A stretch of 64,000 nt of DNA. It comes from Cyclobacteriaceae bacterium. GTDB lineage: Bacteria > Bacteroidota > Bacteroidia > Cytophagales > Cyclobacteriaceae. The notes under the pieces are model-generated. The model saw only the letters and a list, made by a program, of their open reading frames with translations. It was not told where the DNA came from and did no database searches. Shown here piece by piece: positions 41,454-50,975 of the stretch. The number at the start of each line of letters is the position of its first letter. The first letter of the stretch is position 1. Both the position numbers and the translations under genes were made by a program. The stretch is from positions 97,581-161,580 of the forward strand of contig JAHBUC010000008.1 of NCBI GenBank assembly GCA_019638275.1, in the 5' to 3' direction.

Positions 41454-42547
41454 GAGATTAAACTTAATTGTTTGTAGTGTGCTTCAATTAACTGGCAAAT
41501 CATTTCGGAAGCTTTTCCGCCACCATACAATGCCTTATTGGCTTTCCATGTTTTCTGAAAGTATTCAGAAAACGCGCGCAAAATTTTTTCCTTTTCGAAA
41601 CCAACAACCTGATTAACTCCTTCTTCTACTAACTCAACCCATTCTGTTTCTGTTCTCAAGGTCAGACAATACTTCTGGAAAAAATAAGCTTCCTTTTGAA
41701 GTCCACCACTATCGGTCAACACCAATGAGCATGATTTCAATAATCCGATCATTGACAGATATCCTTGTGGCTCAATACATGTAATTCCATCCATAGGAAT
41801 CCCCGCAAGTTTTGATCGCGTTCTGGGATGTAAAGGCATTACGACCGGAACCTGCTTGCTTATAGTTCGTAAGGCTTCTATGATTTTTTTTAGTCTGTCT
41901 GCGTTATCCGTATTCTCAGCACGATGCAATGTGCATAACACAAATTGGTTTGGAGTTAATCCTAATTGTGCGCATACTTCTTCTGTTCGCACTTTGTCTG
42001 CATAGTAACTGGCCGCATCCTGCATCACATCTCCGGTTTTTGCTAGGGTTACACTAAAGCTATCAAAGCCCTCTTTGCTTAGGTTTATCATTGCAGCCTC
42101 TGTAGGACAGCACAAAATGTCGCTGATTCGATCAGTCAGTATCCGGTTAATCTCTTCGGGCATATCCATATTAAAACTCCGCAGCCCCGCTTCCACATGG
42201 ATCACTCTTACTTTCAATTTCTTTGCCGCCAGTGCACCTGCCAGCGTGGAATTGGTATCGCCATAAACCAACACATAATCGGGTTTTTCTTTTTGAACGA
42301 TCTCCTCAACACCCGACAGCATTTGGCCTGTCATAGCGCCATGTGATAATCCATGGATATTCAAATTATAAGCAGGCTTTGGTATAGATAGCTCCTGAAA
42401 AAAAACATCGGACATGTTCTCATCAAAATGCTGCCCAGTATGAACGATTACCTCATTAAAGCCAGGTCTTTGTTTAAATACACGTGAGAGTGCGGCCGCT
42501 TTAATGAATTGCGGACGAGCACCCAGTACAGTTAAAATTTTGATCAT
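41450..42547 (-). CDS. wecB: UDP-GlcNAc 2-epimerase (non-hydrolysing)
   Basis: Converts UDP-GlcNAc to UDP-ManNAc in the cytoplasm. A 365-aa GT-B-fold protein with the family motifs GARPQFIK (9-16), TGQHFDENMSDVFF, GDTNST (96-101), EAGLRS (119-124), PEEINR (130-135) and TDSGGLQKEA. Length matches WecB. ManNAc could go into the glycan directly or feed ManNAcA, but no WecC dehydrogenase is in view. It overlaps the genes on both sides by ATGA, which ties it to translation of the GNAT and aminotransferase genes. Confidence 0.93.
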   Translation of the reverse strand: MIKILTVLGARPQFIKAAALSRVFKQRPGFNEVIVHTGQHFDENMSDVFFQELSIPKPAYNLNIHGLSHGAMTGQMLSGVEEIVQKEKPDYVLVYGDTNSTLAGALAAKKLKVRVIHVEAGLRSFNMDMPEEINRILTDRISDILCCPTEAAMINLSKEGFDSFSVTLAKTGDVMQDAASYYADKVRTEEVCAQLGLTPNQFVLCTLHRAENTDNADRLKKIIEALRTISKQVPVVMPLHPRTRSKLAGIPMDGITCIEPQGYLSMIGLLKSCSLVLTDSGGLQKEAYFFQKYCLTLRTETEWVELVEEGVNQVVGFEKEKILRAFSEYFQKTWKANKALYGGGKASEMICQLIEAHYKQLSLIS

Positions 42548-43197
42548 AATTTAGCTTCTACACATTTCTCCATGCGCATAGATACACCAACTCTTTCTAC
42601 TATCTGCCATCCATTTCGATTGTACGCACTTAACGCCTTAATATTATTAGCTAAAACGGTCAATGACAGTCGTCTATAGCCAAGCGCTATGGATTTTTGC
42701 TCGAATGCTTTCAAAAGTTGATCGCCCACCCCCTTGCCTTGAAACTCCGGATGAACACCAATCACAATAAGGCTAACATGAGGTGTAATGAACTCCTGTC
42801 GTTTGCTAACAGGCGTCTGATATCTGACTAATCGATAGTACAAATTTCTGGCAATCAGCGAATATCTTGCTGCTAATTCGGAATGGAACCACAACCACGG
42901 CCTTACAATTAAAGCCCGGACAATTTCCTTAAAAGCATATTGTATTGTGCCCGATGCAGAGCCATGAACCTGTGTCCCATCCGCAATCATGCCCCCAGCA
43001 TACCCTAGGCATCTCGCACCATCAGTTATCCATAGTAAAAATCGTTTATCACTTACCAGATACCACTCAAGCATTTTACGGGAGACATTTAGCCCTAGTT
43101 TTGTTGACAATGTTCCCGGAAAAGCTGCCTGGTGACAAGCAACAATCTTATTTAAATCAGAAAATCCAGCCTCACTTACTTGAATCTTATTTGACAC
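42544..43197 (-). CDS. GNAT-family N-acetyltransferase
   Basis: A 217-aa acyl-CoA-dependent transferase. The acetyl-CoA pyrophosphate loop is VHPEFQGKGVGDQLL (about 152-166) with the Q-x-x-G-x-G pattern, and the next helix-strand ends LTVLANNIKALSAYNRNGW as in other GNATs. Next to wecB and an aminotransferase it may acylate an amino sugar, but GNAT substrates cannot be read from sequence. Linked by ATGA to wecB; two bases after the preceding glycosyltransferase gene. Confidence 0.85.
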   Translation of the reverse strand: MSNKIQVSEAGFSDLNKIVACHQAAFPGTLSTKLGLNVSRKMLEWYLVSDKRFLLWITDGARCLGYAGGMIADGTQVHGSASGTIQYAFKEIVRALIVRPWLWFHSELAARYSLIARNLYYRLVRYQTPVSKRQEFITPHVSLIVIGVHPEFQGKGVGDQLLKAFEQKSIALGYRRLSLTVLANNIKALSAYNRNGWQIVERVGVSMRMEKCVEAKL

Positions 43198-43199
43198 AA

Positions 43200-44150
43200 T
43201 TATTTTTTAAAAAGACCACCAATAAATCCAACTCCATAACTAATGTGAAGTGTAGGAAAAACCAGCAAAGCCCGGAAGCGATGCCAAAATTTTAGCTTGC
43301 GGGTAAATGAAAACCAACTCAACATTATCCCATACAAAAGTGCTGGAATCAGCACATATAAATGATCAAAATACAACATGATTGGGATCATGCACAAATA
43401 CAAACAAAATAAAGCAGGAACCAGATGCCTAAATCTCATGCCCGCGGATACCTTTCTCAAGACAAGCGGCTTGTACAAACCATATTCAAAATACTGTTTC
43501 CACAATTTCTGCAAATCTGATCTAACCTGGTATTCGCACTGCATTTCGGGAACCATAAGTATTCTGAAGCCAAAGGAATTTATCCGATAATGCATCTCAT
43601 CGTCCTGGTTCCGGATCAATCGCTCATCAAAGAGGCCTACTTCCTCAAATATTTCCCGCTTATAACAAGCAAAGGCAACACTATCCACATACATTCTTTT
43701 GCTGTAAACCCGGAACTCAGTACCCCCCACGCCAAATGGAGTACTCATGCATTCAGCTATTACTTTGCCCCACAGTGTAATCCCAACTTGTTTTAGAGGG
43801 CCACCAACGACATCGCAATTATCTGATTTAAGTTCTTTTAAAGCAACACTAAAAAAATCTGATGGATACTTTGTGTGAGCGCCTAGTAGTGCAATATAAC
43901 TCCCCTTTGTTCTCGGATAACATAGGTTAAAAGCAAAGCTCACAAACTTTCGATCATTTTTGACCAAGTGAACATTTGAATGTCTAAGCCCCCACTCAGT
44001 AACTATCTGACAGGTTTGATCAGTTGATCCACCATCCGCGATAAATAATTCAGAGGGTTGCGGACAATTATCAATAAAATTCGCAATGATGGATCCGATA
44101 TATCTCTCCTCATTATAGGTTGGACAGATAATACTGAACAAAACGCTCAC
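43200..44150 (-). CDS. Family 2 glycosyltransferase with C-terminal membrane segments
   Basis: Inverting GT-A glycosyltransferase of 316 aa: N-terminal FSIICPTYNEERYI, nucleotide-binding ADGGSTDQT, an acceptor-side E in RNQDDEMHYR, then two to three hydrophobic segments near the C-terminus (LVPALFCLYLCMIPIML, YVLIPALLYGIML) that anchor it to the inner membrane. This layout is like ExoA/succinoglycan-type enzymes that extend lipid-linked glycans. Donor and acceptor unknown. Its start is one base past the stop of the CapK-like gene. Confidence 0.88.
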   Translation of the reverse strand: MSVLFSIICPTYNEERYIGSIIANFIDNCPQPSELFIADGGSTDQTCQIVTEWGLRHSNVHLVKNDRKFVSFAFNLCYPRTKGSYIALLGAHTKYPSDFFSVALKELKSDNCDVVGGPLKQVGITLWGKVIAECMSTPFGVGGTEFRVYSKRMYVDSVAFACYKREIFEEVGLFDERLIRNQDDEMHYRINSFGFRILMVPEMQCEYQVRSDLQKLWKQYFEYGLYKPLVLRKVSAGMRFRHLVPALFCLYLCMIPIMLYFDHLYVLIPALLYGIMLSWFSFTRKLKFWHRFRALLVFPTLHISYGVGFIGGLFKK

Positions 44151-44151
44151 C

Positions 44152-45558
44152 TTACTTTACGTTTGTATCCAACCCAATTCTTGAAACGACCGCCTTTAAC
44201 TTACCATTAGACGATCGAGGTAAAGCAGTAAATATTCTAATATCCACATCCACGTTTCCTAACCTACTTTTTAAACTATTATGTATTGCTTCCTTCTCTG
44301 CCGAGCCAAAATCATCAGTGGGGACAAGATTTAGGATAAAGTGATCATAATCCTCCTGAACAACCTGTACCTCACGAATACCCTTTAAATCTGCAAAAAA
44401 ACGATTAAAGCTTCCTAGTCTTCTACCATCACGCAACGTAATGATATCATCAGTTCGACCAACTATTTCATTTACTCTTGGCATTTGAATAGCTTGATTA
44501 GTAAGGGGATCAAGGGGCACACCCAGATCACCAATTCTATATCGAATCAATGGTTGATCAAAATTTAACAATCCTGTACAAATCATCTCTCCCTCTTCAC
44601 CACACTTAACTGGTTGTGCTTCTGAGTTAAGAAACTCAATGATACCACAATCGGGACTGATGTAGAGGTTACCATCAGGATGCTCTGTGATCAAAGCACA
44701 AGCTTCTATGCCACTCCAACTATCATAAACCGGGCATTGAAATGCCTGGGCGATAACAACTTTCATTTCAGCGGTAAGTTTTTCGCTCGAACCTATGACT
44801 GCCTTAAATCTTAAAGGCTGAAGGCCGGACTCCATTAATAATGTTGCCAACAAAAAAATACTCGAAGAGTATCCCACCAGGTATTCAGGTTTTCTGTTTT
44901 GTAGCACCCTATAGTACCACATGAAGTTTTCTTTACTGACATGGTAAATCGATAAATAAACCTGATTCTCCACCCAATTAAATCTATGAAATGGTGGTCT
45001 TGCCGGATTACCGAATACCACTCTTCTTCCACCGATCATAGCTCGAGAGGAAGTATATGAAACTCCTGCCCAATTCCGACATCTTGCCTCATAGGCGGCA
45101 TACCACGTTTGTTGAGTTGAGACAGAAAAAAGAATACTAACCGGTGTGCCGGTACTACCACTTGATGTAAAAAACTTTCTTCCCGGAAGTATTTTAGAAG
45201 AAACGAGGTCGGTTTTGCCCAAGCTCCGCAATGTTTCCTTCTCCAGCATCGGCAGCTTACTCAAATTATTGAGTCGGAAACTCAATAAATCACCTAATTC
45301 AATACCACATGCCTTATAGGTGGTTGCATAGTAAGGCACAGTAGTATAAGCATGAACCAATAATTTTCTTAATTCTCTTTCCTGATAGGCGAGCCATTGC
45401 TCATAAGAATAATGCTCACGTGATTTAAACTCTTTTACCTGCTCTTTAAAAACCCCTCCTAGCCTCCGTTTTCGCCATAACAATCCATATACAGAAACTA
45501 CCACGTGCTGAAGAAAAACAGGCAGGTGAGGATAGATTTGATTATGAAAAAATATCAT
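44152..45558 (-). CDS. CapK/phenylacetate-CoA ligase-like adenylating enzyme
   Basis: Member of the AMP-forming ligase superfamily (PaaK/CapK/F390-synthetase branch). The P-loop-like motif is FTSSGSTGTPVS; later GWSG-like DSWSGIEACALITEH, YRIGDLG and the hinge-Asp region GRTDDIITLRDGRR; C-terminal Lys in SNGKLKAVV. Start at 45558 (468 aa) is chosen because its ATG overlaps the upstream stop by 4 nt; the frame extends to 45591. Such proteins are frequent in capsule loci but their reaction there is undetermined; adenylation of an acyl or amino-acid group for a sugar modification is a reasonable guess, perhaps with the GNAT gene downstream. Confidence 0.85.
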   Translation of the reverse strand: MIFFHNQIYPHLPVFLQHVVVSVYGLLWRKRRLGGVFKEQVKEFKSREHYSYEQWLAYQERELRKLLVHAYTTVPYYATTYKACGIELGDLLSFRLNNLSKLPMLEKETLRSLGKTDLVSSKILPGRKFFTSSGSTGTPVSILFSVSTQQTWYAAYEARCRNWAGVSYTSSRAMIGGRRVVFGNPARPPFHRFNWVENQVYLSIYHVSKENFMWYYRVLQNRKPEYLVGYSSSIFLLATLLMESGLQPLRFKAVIGSSEKLTAEMKVVIAQAFQCPVYDSWSGIEACALITEHPDGNLYISPDCGIIEFLNSEAQPVKCGEEGEMICTGLLNFDQPLIRYRIGDLGVPLDPLTNQAIQMPRVNEIVGRTDDIITLRDGRRLGSFNRFFADLKGIREVQVVQEDYDHFILNLVPTDDFGSAEKEAIHNSLKSRLGNVDVDIRIFTALPRSSNGKLKAVVSRIGLDTNVK

Positions 45559-46580
45559 GTTTGTGATGCACTTTGGAAAAGTAAATTCCATTGATGTCTA
45601 ATGGTAGCCCAATCAAAAGCCTCAACTTTTTTTCTGGCCTCATCAGCCACATAAGAAGCCGTATCCGGATTCTCACAAATAAACTCAACAGCTTTAACCA
45701 TACCCCGAACATCGTGTTGATCAACGGTGAATCCAGTAACTCCATTTTCTATCAAGTAAGGAATACCCCCCACATTTGTAGAAACAACAGGCAAACCTAA
45801 GGCCATGGACTCTATAACACTTACGGGCATATTATCGGCCGATGTTGTATTTAAAAAAATATCAAAGTCAGCTGCCCGATCAATCCACTCCGCTTTCGGA
45901 AGAAATCCGGCAAACTCAATATTGTCAGCAACCTCAAGCTCATGTGCCAATCTCCTGCACATTTCAAGAGACCCATCTTTATCCTGACCAGCCATGAGCA
46001 ATTTACAATTTGGATACATGATCGTTAACTCCTTTACGACACGAATAGCCATCTGAGGTTGGTACAATTTATGAAATGCCCTAACCCAGAGTAATCTTGG
46101 GGAAAAGAACTTACGGTTACTAAAATTATACCGTTCAAGTTGAATCGCGTTTGGAATAAAGATCACATCCTGATAACCATATTTCCGAAATACGGATTGA
46201 AGAAAGAGAGACGGTGATACAATTTTAAAAGCATGCATAAAAATCAACAACGAAGCCCGAGGTGAACGTTGCAACCGATTTTCCAATTCACCTCCGTGTA
46301 AAATAGGAATGTATGGGATATTTAAAATCCGGCACATTTGCGCAAGTAGCCACGCATACCAAAACGCTGAAGTACTATACGTATCCAACAATACCAATGA
46401 CGTCTCCCTCCTGTTTCGTAACAAGCCTTGAATCATATGCAGCATACGAAACAAAGGGCTTCTTTTATCGGAAAAGGCAACAATATTATGCTGCTCCTGC
46501 CGGAGCCGTGGCGTAATCTCTTCGATTACTGATGGCGACTTTCCGTGCCTGGAGAGCATGTTTCCGAAGTATAATATCAC
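45555..46580 (-). CDS. Family 4 glycosyltransferase
   Basis: Retaining GT-B glycosyltransferase of about 341-352 aa. The N-terminal strand VILYFGNMLSRHGKSPSVIE and the C-terminal sugar-nucleotide motif NMPVSVIESMALGLPVV (E-x7-E type) with TNVGGIPYLIENGVTG are typical. The start is uncertain: ATG at 46613 gives a 128-nt overlap with the polymerase gene, GTG at 46580 begins right at the conserved first strand, and ATG at 46559 would cut into it. I chose GTG. Its stop overlaps the CapK-like start (ATGA). Confidence 0.82.
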   Translation of the reverse strand: MILYFGNMLSRHGKSPSVIEEITPRLRQEQHNIVAFSDKRSPLFRMLHMIQGLLRNRRETSLVLLDTYSTSAFWYAWLLAQMCRILNIPYIPILHGGELENRLQRSPRASLLIFMHAFKIVSPSLFLQSVFRKYGYQDVIFIPNAIQLERYNFSNRKFFSPRLLWVRAFHKLYQPQMAIRVVKELTIMYPNCKLLMAGQDKDGSLEMCRRLAHELEVADNIEFAGFLPKAEWIDRAADFDIFLNTTSADNMPVSVIESMALGLPVVSTNVGGIPYLIENGVTGFTVDQHDVRGMVKAVEFICENPDTASYVADEARKKVEAFDWATIRHQWNLLFQSASQT

Positions 46581-47916
46581 GTGAGGATAGTAATTGTATA
46601 AAGGTAAATCCATACATAAACATGGGTGCCGCTATTCGGGTAGCCGAATGCAACATGAACGAAAAGCAAAAAAGTACACCCACCACCAAAAAAACCTTGT
46701 TCATTACACGAGGCTCTCGCAAGTAGAATAGTATTGGGGAAAACAACAATATGAGCAAAGCTAACAAACCAGCCAGTCCATGTTCAGCCAACATGCGTGT
46801 AAATTCAACATGGGCAATAATTTCATAGCCTTGTTCGGCACGGGCTGATTTACCCATTCCTACACCAACCCCAAAAAGCCAATTCTCTTTAAAGATGTCC
46901 CAATCAATCTTAACAATCCGGGTGCGCCCAGATGTATAGCTATCAGCTGCCAATTGCTGACCTCGCTTAATACCAGCATAGCGATCAAAAAGCGCATTAC
47001 CCGTTAACTCATTCGTATATTGAAAAAGACTATATACAACCAGGGAACCAGCAATCACAAAAAATATTACCCGGATACGCAAACCTGCAGAAGCCTTACT
47101 ACTAAACAAAATGAGTACGTACACCAGCACCAAAACAATAAATGCTGTAATAATACCACCTCTCGAAAATGTCAGCAGGCCCCTAAAAAGCATCATTCCG
47201 GCTATTACCAAACCCACCCATTGCCACTTAAAAAGTTGAAGCTTTAATAAAATTCCCAACCCAATAATGATGATGCCAAGCCCTAAAACGGAAGAGACCT
47301 GATTAGGTCCGTAGATACTGGTTTGAAAATTACTGCCATAACCAAAATCTACTTGCGCAAGATCGGGACTCTTTACTATAAGAATGGATACCAGCGTAAT
47401 CAGTGGATAAAGTAACCATCGCAAAACACCTACAAAATGCTCTATGTGAATTTTGCGCTTATAAAAAAATAAAGATGAAACCGCCAGACATAACGGACCT
47501 GACAGATTAGCCGAAACAAATTGGCGTGTCTCTTCAATTGTACGTCCTTGCGAAAGTAAGATACCAGGAAGGAGTAACAGGAAATACAAAAGAATACCAA
47601 GCTGTATCTTCATTCCGCTTCGCAACCACATAATGAGCAGGATTAACGTTACGGCATACTTTACAAACTCATGGGGCAAACCGGATTTCGACAATCGAAA
47701 AACAAGCTCAAGTCCACACAGGTATCCTGCCGCCAAAAGGCCCCGGTTAACACTGGTTGATGAATCAGTCAACGCCCAATAAATACCCATCAGAAGTACC
47801 ACCACCCCAATGTAAAAAGTCAGGCCGGGTATTACAGAGAGTATAGCACCCAAAGCGAGGTGCAACCCCGCCAGGATTTCGGGAAAGCGTCTTTTTGATT
47901 TTATTGTGTTAGTCAA
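46486..47916 (-). CDS. O-antigen polymerase/ligase (Wzy/WaaL type)
   Basis: A polytopic inner-membrane protein of 476 aa with about 11-12 hydrophobic segments and a large periplasmic loop (about 300-370) before VGVGMGKSARAEQGYEIIAHVEFTRMLAEHG, containing the His and Glu-x-G pattern of the O-antigen ligase domain. In a glycan locus it most likely polymerises repeat units (Wzy) or transfers the glycan to its final acceptor; these roles cannot be separated by sequence. The basic C-terminal end (RKHALQARKVAISNRR) overlaps the next glycosyltransferase gene. 8-nt overlap with the gene upstream. Confidence 0.85.
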   Translation of the reverse strand: MTNTIKSKRRFPEILAGLHLALGAILSVIPGLTFYIGVVVLLMGIYWALTDSSTSVNRGLLAAGYLCGLELVFRLSKSGLPHEFVKYAVTLILLIMWLRSGMKIQLGILLYFLLLLPGILLSQGRTIEETRQFVSANLSGPLCLAVSSLFFYKRKIHIEHFVGVLRWLLYPLITLVSILIVKSPDLAQVDFGYGSNFQTSIYGPNQVSSVLGLGIIIIGLGILLKLQLFKWQWVGLVIAGMMLFRGLLTFSRGGIITAFIVLVLVYVLILFSSKASAGLRIRVIFFVIAGSLVVYSLFQYTNELTGNALFDRYAGIKRGQQLAADSYTSGRTRIVKIDWDIFKENWLFGVGVGMGKSARAEQGYEIIAHVEFTRMLAEHGLAGLLALLILLFSPILFYLREPRVMNKVFLVVGVLFCFSFMLHSATRIAAPMFMYGFTFIQLLSSRDIILRKHALQARKVAISNRRDYATAPAGAA

Positions 47917-49069
47917 TGTTCAATTTCGTTTTGATCTGATCGGCATATCGTTCGTACGTAAATAACGTTGCAAGTTCAACAGCTTGCTGAGACATCTCTT
48001 TTAACTTACCAGGTTCAGGTAAAGTCTGTAACTGCCTGGATATGGAAGATTCAGAAATTTCTTTTAACAGGAACCCATTAACTCCATGTTTAACATACTC
48101 ACCAATTGAACTAATGTCAGAACAAATGGGAATACACCCAAAGCCTGCTCCTTCAGCTACAACTTTCGGAAAACCCTCAGCACGGGATGGAAGAATCAAT
48201 ACATGCGCCTTCGCATACAACTCATTAAGTTTGTCACGCTGTTGCGCCCCATAAAAATGTACCGGAAGAGAATTTTCATTTGCATACGATAGTGCTTTCT
48301 CCATTGAATCACCTGGACCGACAACATGTAACGACATACGATCCTGTACATGCCTGAAAGCAGCAAGTAGTTCAAATATTCCCTTCTTGTGTTCAACCCG
48401 TCCAACAAACAAAACTATTAAATTGCCTGTAAACGTCTTCTCCTTTGCAATAGCCATACTTTGCTTCAATTCCTCCTTTGAAAAACAAGGGTTCTCGATC
48501 GTGTGGATATGCGGAGGATCATTCGCATAACGGCCATTAACAGCAACAAAATTGCTACCCCTACGCAATAGGTAACGTTGTATGGCATATGCTTTCGGAA
48601 GAACGGGTTGACGCCAGTTACCAGCATACTTGTGCCAATATTTTCGTCTCCATATCCATGAACTCAAAATGGTTAATAATGCCGGCACGGAAGGGCCTCG
48701 TGTATGAATAACATCATGCCTTCGTATTGCACTACCAATTTGAATTAATATAAAGGGTATATAAGGCAGTATTTTAAGCTTTTGCCAGGCTGATTCTCCA
48801 CCCATGGCTGGCGGAAATTGCTTCAACCGGATATTTGCCTTACTTGGCAAACGACCTAATCCATTATTCTGCTTATAAGGAAAACCAATCCATGTTATTA
48901 CAGAAAATTGATCGGCCAGAAACTCCATTTCACGAAGCGTAGCTTCAAGCACTACATACTGTTCACCTTCCTTGTACATGGGGGTATCAGAAATTACCAG
49001 TAAGGAAAATTTATTTGTACCTGTCAATTCCCGCTCGTGTTTAGTATACTGGCATATATATCCTGACAT
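47909..49069 (-). CDS. Family 4 glycosyltransferase
   Basis: GT-B glycosyltransferase. First strand FSLLVISDTPMYKEGEQY, donor-side VLFVGRVEHKKGI, and the E-x7-E motif SRAEGFPKVVAEGAGFGCIPICSD with EYVKHGVNGFLL. The ATG at 49069 gives 386 aa but a 46-nt overlap with the gene upstream. A TTG at 49027 gives 372 aa, starts nearer to the first conserved strand and makes a TTGA overlap like the ATGA joints elsewhere in this operon, so it is a serious alternative. Sugar specificity unknown. Confidence 0.85.
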   Translation of the reverse strand: MSGYICQYTKHERELTGTNKFSLLVISDTPMYKEGEQYVVLEATLREMEFLADQFSVITWIGFPYKQNNGLGRLPSKANIRLKQFPPAMGGESAWQKLKILPYIPFILIQIGSAIRRHDVIHTRGPSVPALLTILSSWIWRRKYWHKYAGNWRQPVLPKAYAIQRYLLRRGSNFVAVNGRYANDPPHIHTIENPCFSKEELKQSMAIAKEKTFTGNLIVLFVGRVEHKKGIFELLAAFRHVQDRMSLHVVGPGDSMEKALSYANENSLPVHFYGAQQRDKLNELYAKAHVLILPSRAEGFPKVVAEGAGFGCIPICSDISSIGEYVKHGVNGFLLKEISESSISRQLQTLPEPGKLKEMSQQAVELATLFTYERYADQIKTKLNID

Positions 49070-50112
49070 TTCTTCCCATAAACCTCAGGAGCGTAGTACT
49101 TATCAAAATGTTGCATCATGCGGTGTTGCAAAGCAGGTAAATCCATTTTTAAGATTTTCCCGACCTGAACTTCCCACTCATCAATATCAAACGTAGTCAT
49201 GAAAAATTCGGGAAAGTACAACTGAAGTTCATCGGCCACCTGACCAGTCTTGTACGCGATAAATGGAAGACCCAACGCCATATATTCCAGCAATACCAAC
49301 GGGCCACTCTCCATTGAAGCTGTGTGAATAGCCATCGTATAGCGATGTAATACCGGTTGAACATCAGCTACTTCATGCTGGCATGTAACCTGGTTCATTA
49401 AATGCTCTTGCTCAATCATGTTGCGAATCCGAGCATAGTAGTTGCGATCATTAACACCACCGATCAAATCCAAACTGGCGGGATGTTTTTTTAACAAGGC
49501 AGCCATCAGCTGGATGGCGAAAGTCTGGTTTTTTGAGGGCCGGAAATTGGCAACTTTTACAAGTCGTACAGGTGATTTCTCCAAATCGCCCGTTAACTGG
49601 GGTGAAATTGCCGTTGCACTCTTTAAAATAGTATTTGCCAACACAAAAGCTTGCTGACTTTGCACACCCACCTGCTCAATTGCCCACTTTGTTAATACAG
49701 GATGAACACCGGCATACCAGGAGCGTTTCATAAAAAAGGATAAGCCAATCGGTATTGATTTATCTTGTTCAATATCACCGTAATGATCGTGCAACAACAA
49801 TTGGTAGCTACCCCCGAATAAAATTTTAGCCAGGCCTATATAGCGTAGGTTATACCGTAGATGAATATGTACAATATCAAAATCCGAACATAAACGATGT
49901 ACCTGATAAAGCTTCCATGGATTCCATTTAAACTTCCTATTTAGTCTGTACACCGGAATTCCGCTTTCCAGGCACTGCAGCAGACCCAGCTTATCAGTAA
50001 GCACACAAACCAAAACATCAACTTGTTGTGCCTTTAAGATGTTGCACATCGTTACCAGCACACGCTCAGCTCCACCTACATTAAGCGAATCAATTACCTG
50101 AATAACCCGCAT
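49024..50112 (-). CDS. Family 4 glycosyltransferase
   Basis: GT-B glycosyltransferase, 362 aa from the ATG at 50112. That start is preferred to 50154 because it precedes the canonical first motif VIQVIDSLNVGGAERVLV and leaves 10 nt after the upstream stop. The donor site shows LVKVANFRPSKNQTFAI and the E-x7-E region ESGPLVLLEYMALGLPFIAY. The N-terminal GGAER motif is shared with capsule and O-antigen galactosyl- and GalNAc-transferases; specificity cannot be assigned. Confidence 0.88.
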   Translation of the reverse strand: MRVIQVIDSLNVGGAERVLVTMCNILKAQQVDVLVCVLTDKLGLLQCLESGIPVYRLNRKFKWNPWKLYQVHRLCSDFDIVHIHLRYNLRYIGLAKILFGGSYQLLLHDHYGDIEQDKSIPIGLSFFMKRSWYAGVHPVLTKWAIEQVGVQSQQAFVLANTILKSATAISPQLTGDLEKSPVRLVKVANFRPSKNQTFAIQLMAALLKKHPASLDLIGGVNDRNYYARIRNMIEQEHLMNQVTCQHEVADVQPVLHRYTMAIHTASMESGPLVLLEYMALGLPFIAYKTGQVADELQLYFPEFFMTTFDIDEWEVQVGKILKMDLPALQHRMMQHFDKYYAPEVYGKKCQDIYASILNTSGN

Positions 50113-50122
50113 GAAAAAACTC

Positions 50123-50950
50123 TCAAAGAGAACGACTCTTAGCTGCCACTCCAATTATTGTTGGCCCATGGTACTTCCCAATCAGTGCCTTCAGCATAAA
50201 CCGATAAGTATCTGATTTTTTAACATTGAAGTACGGGCGACTTTTTGTTTTTAAAAATTGAATTTCAAATCCTGCAAGCTGCAACACGCTACTCAGATTT
50301 TCCTCGGTAAAAAAATTTACATGTATAGGAGGTCCGTCCTGGTGCAACCTGTTCTTATCCATTGGATAATTTAGAACCTTGTTATAGTTAGGTACGGAAA
50401 AACCTAACAGACCGCCAGGCTTTAGGCTTTTATTTACAATTGTAAAAAAATCCTTAAGCTCCTGGATATGCTCAATTACCTCAAATCCAAGAACTGCATC
50501 AAAGCTTTCTTGATAGGCAGCTAGTTGCGTGAATGAACCCGCTCGTACGTCAATTCCCAGAGAAGATGCCTTTTCAGCAGTAGCGGAATCCATCTCTATA
50601 CCCATATAGGATAAATTTCTTTTCTTGAGATAAACTCCAACCAGTCCTACACCTGCCCCTACCTCGCAGACCTCCCTCACTTTTTGATCCAAGATATAAT
50701 GTACAACTTTTCGCTTTGGCCAACCTAATCGCAAGGAATCCTGTTTCGACAACCGGATAAATTCTGCTTGATAGGGCTGATACTTTGTGCTTTTGTTATA
50801 AAGTCGATCATATGTTTCCTGTATCTGACCATCTGTAAAAATGTCATTACAAAAAATAAGTCCGCAATCTTCACACTTTACCAGGTTATACAGCGGATTT
50901 AGTTGCTGGATTTGGCCTGAACAAATTTTACATTTATCAAACGAATTCAT
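50123..50950 (-). CDS. SAM-dependent methyltransferase with zinc ribbon
   Basis: A 275-aa class I methyltransferase. An N-terminal zinc-ribbon has two intact CxxC pairs (Cys7, Cys10, Cys26, Cys29). The SAM site includes EVCEVGAGVGLVGVYL (about 92-107) and the post-I acidic IEMDSATAE, and later GFEVIEHIQELKDFF as in UbiE/Methyltransf_11-type enzymes. In this context it may methylate a sugar hydroxyl or the glycan end, perhaps controlling chain length; direct evidence is lacking. It starts 25 nt after the upstream glycosyltransferase gene. Confidence 0.85.
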   Translation of the reverse strand: MNSFDKCKICSGQIQQLNPLYNLVKCEDCGLIFCNDIFTDGQIQETYDRLYNKSTKYQPYQAEFIRLSKQDSLRLGWPKRKVVHYILDQKVREVCEVGAGVGLVGVYLKKRNLSYMGIEMDSATAEKASSLGIDVRAGSFTQLAAYQESFDAVLGFEVIEHIQELKDFFTIVNKSLKPGGLLGFSVPNYNKVLNYPMDKNRLHQDGPPIHVNFFTEENLSSVLQLAGFEIQFLKTKSRPYFNVKKSDTYRFMLKALIGKYHGPTIIGVAAKSRSL

Positions 50951-50975
50951 GAATTCCGTTCTTATGAACTATAAA

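Noticed and set aside
46486..46613. Possible phase-variable frameshift in the polymerase gene
   Set aside because: No homopolymer or short tandem repeat occurs at the overlap and both frames keep plausible coding content, so only the unusual overlap is reported.
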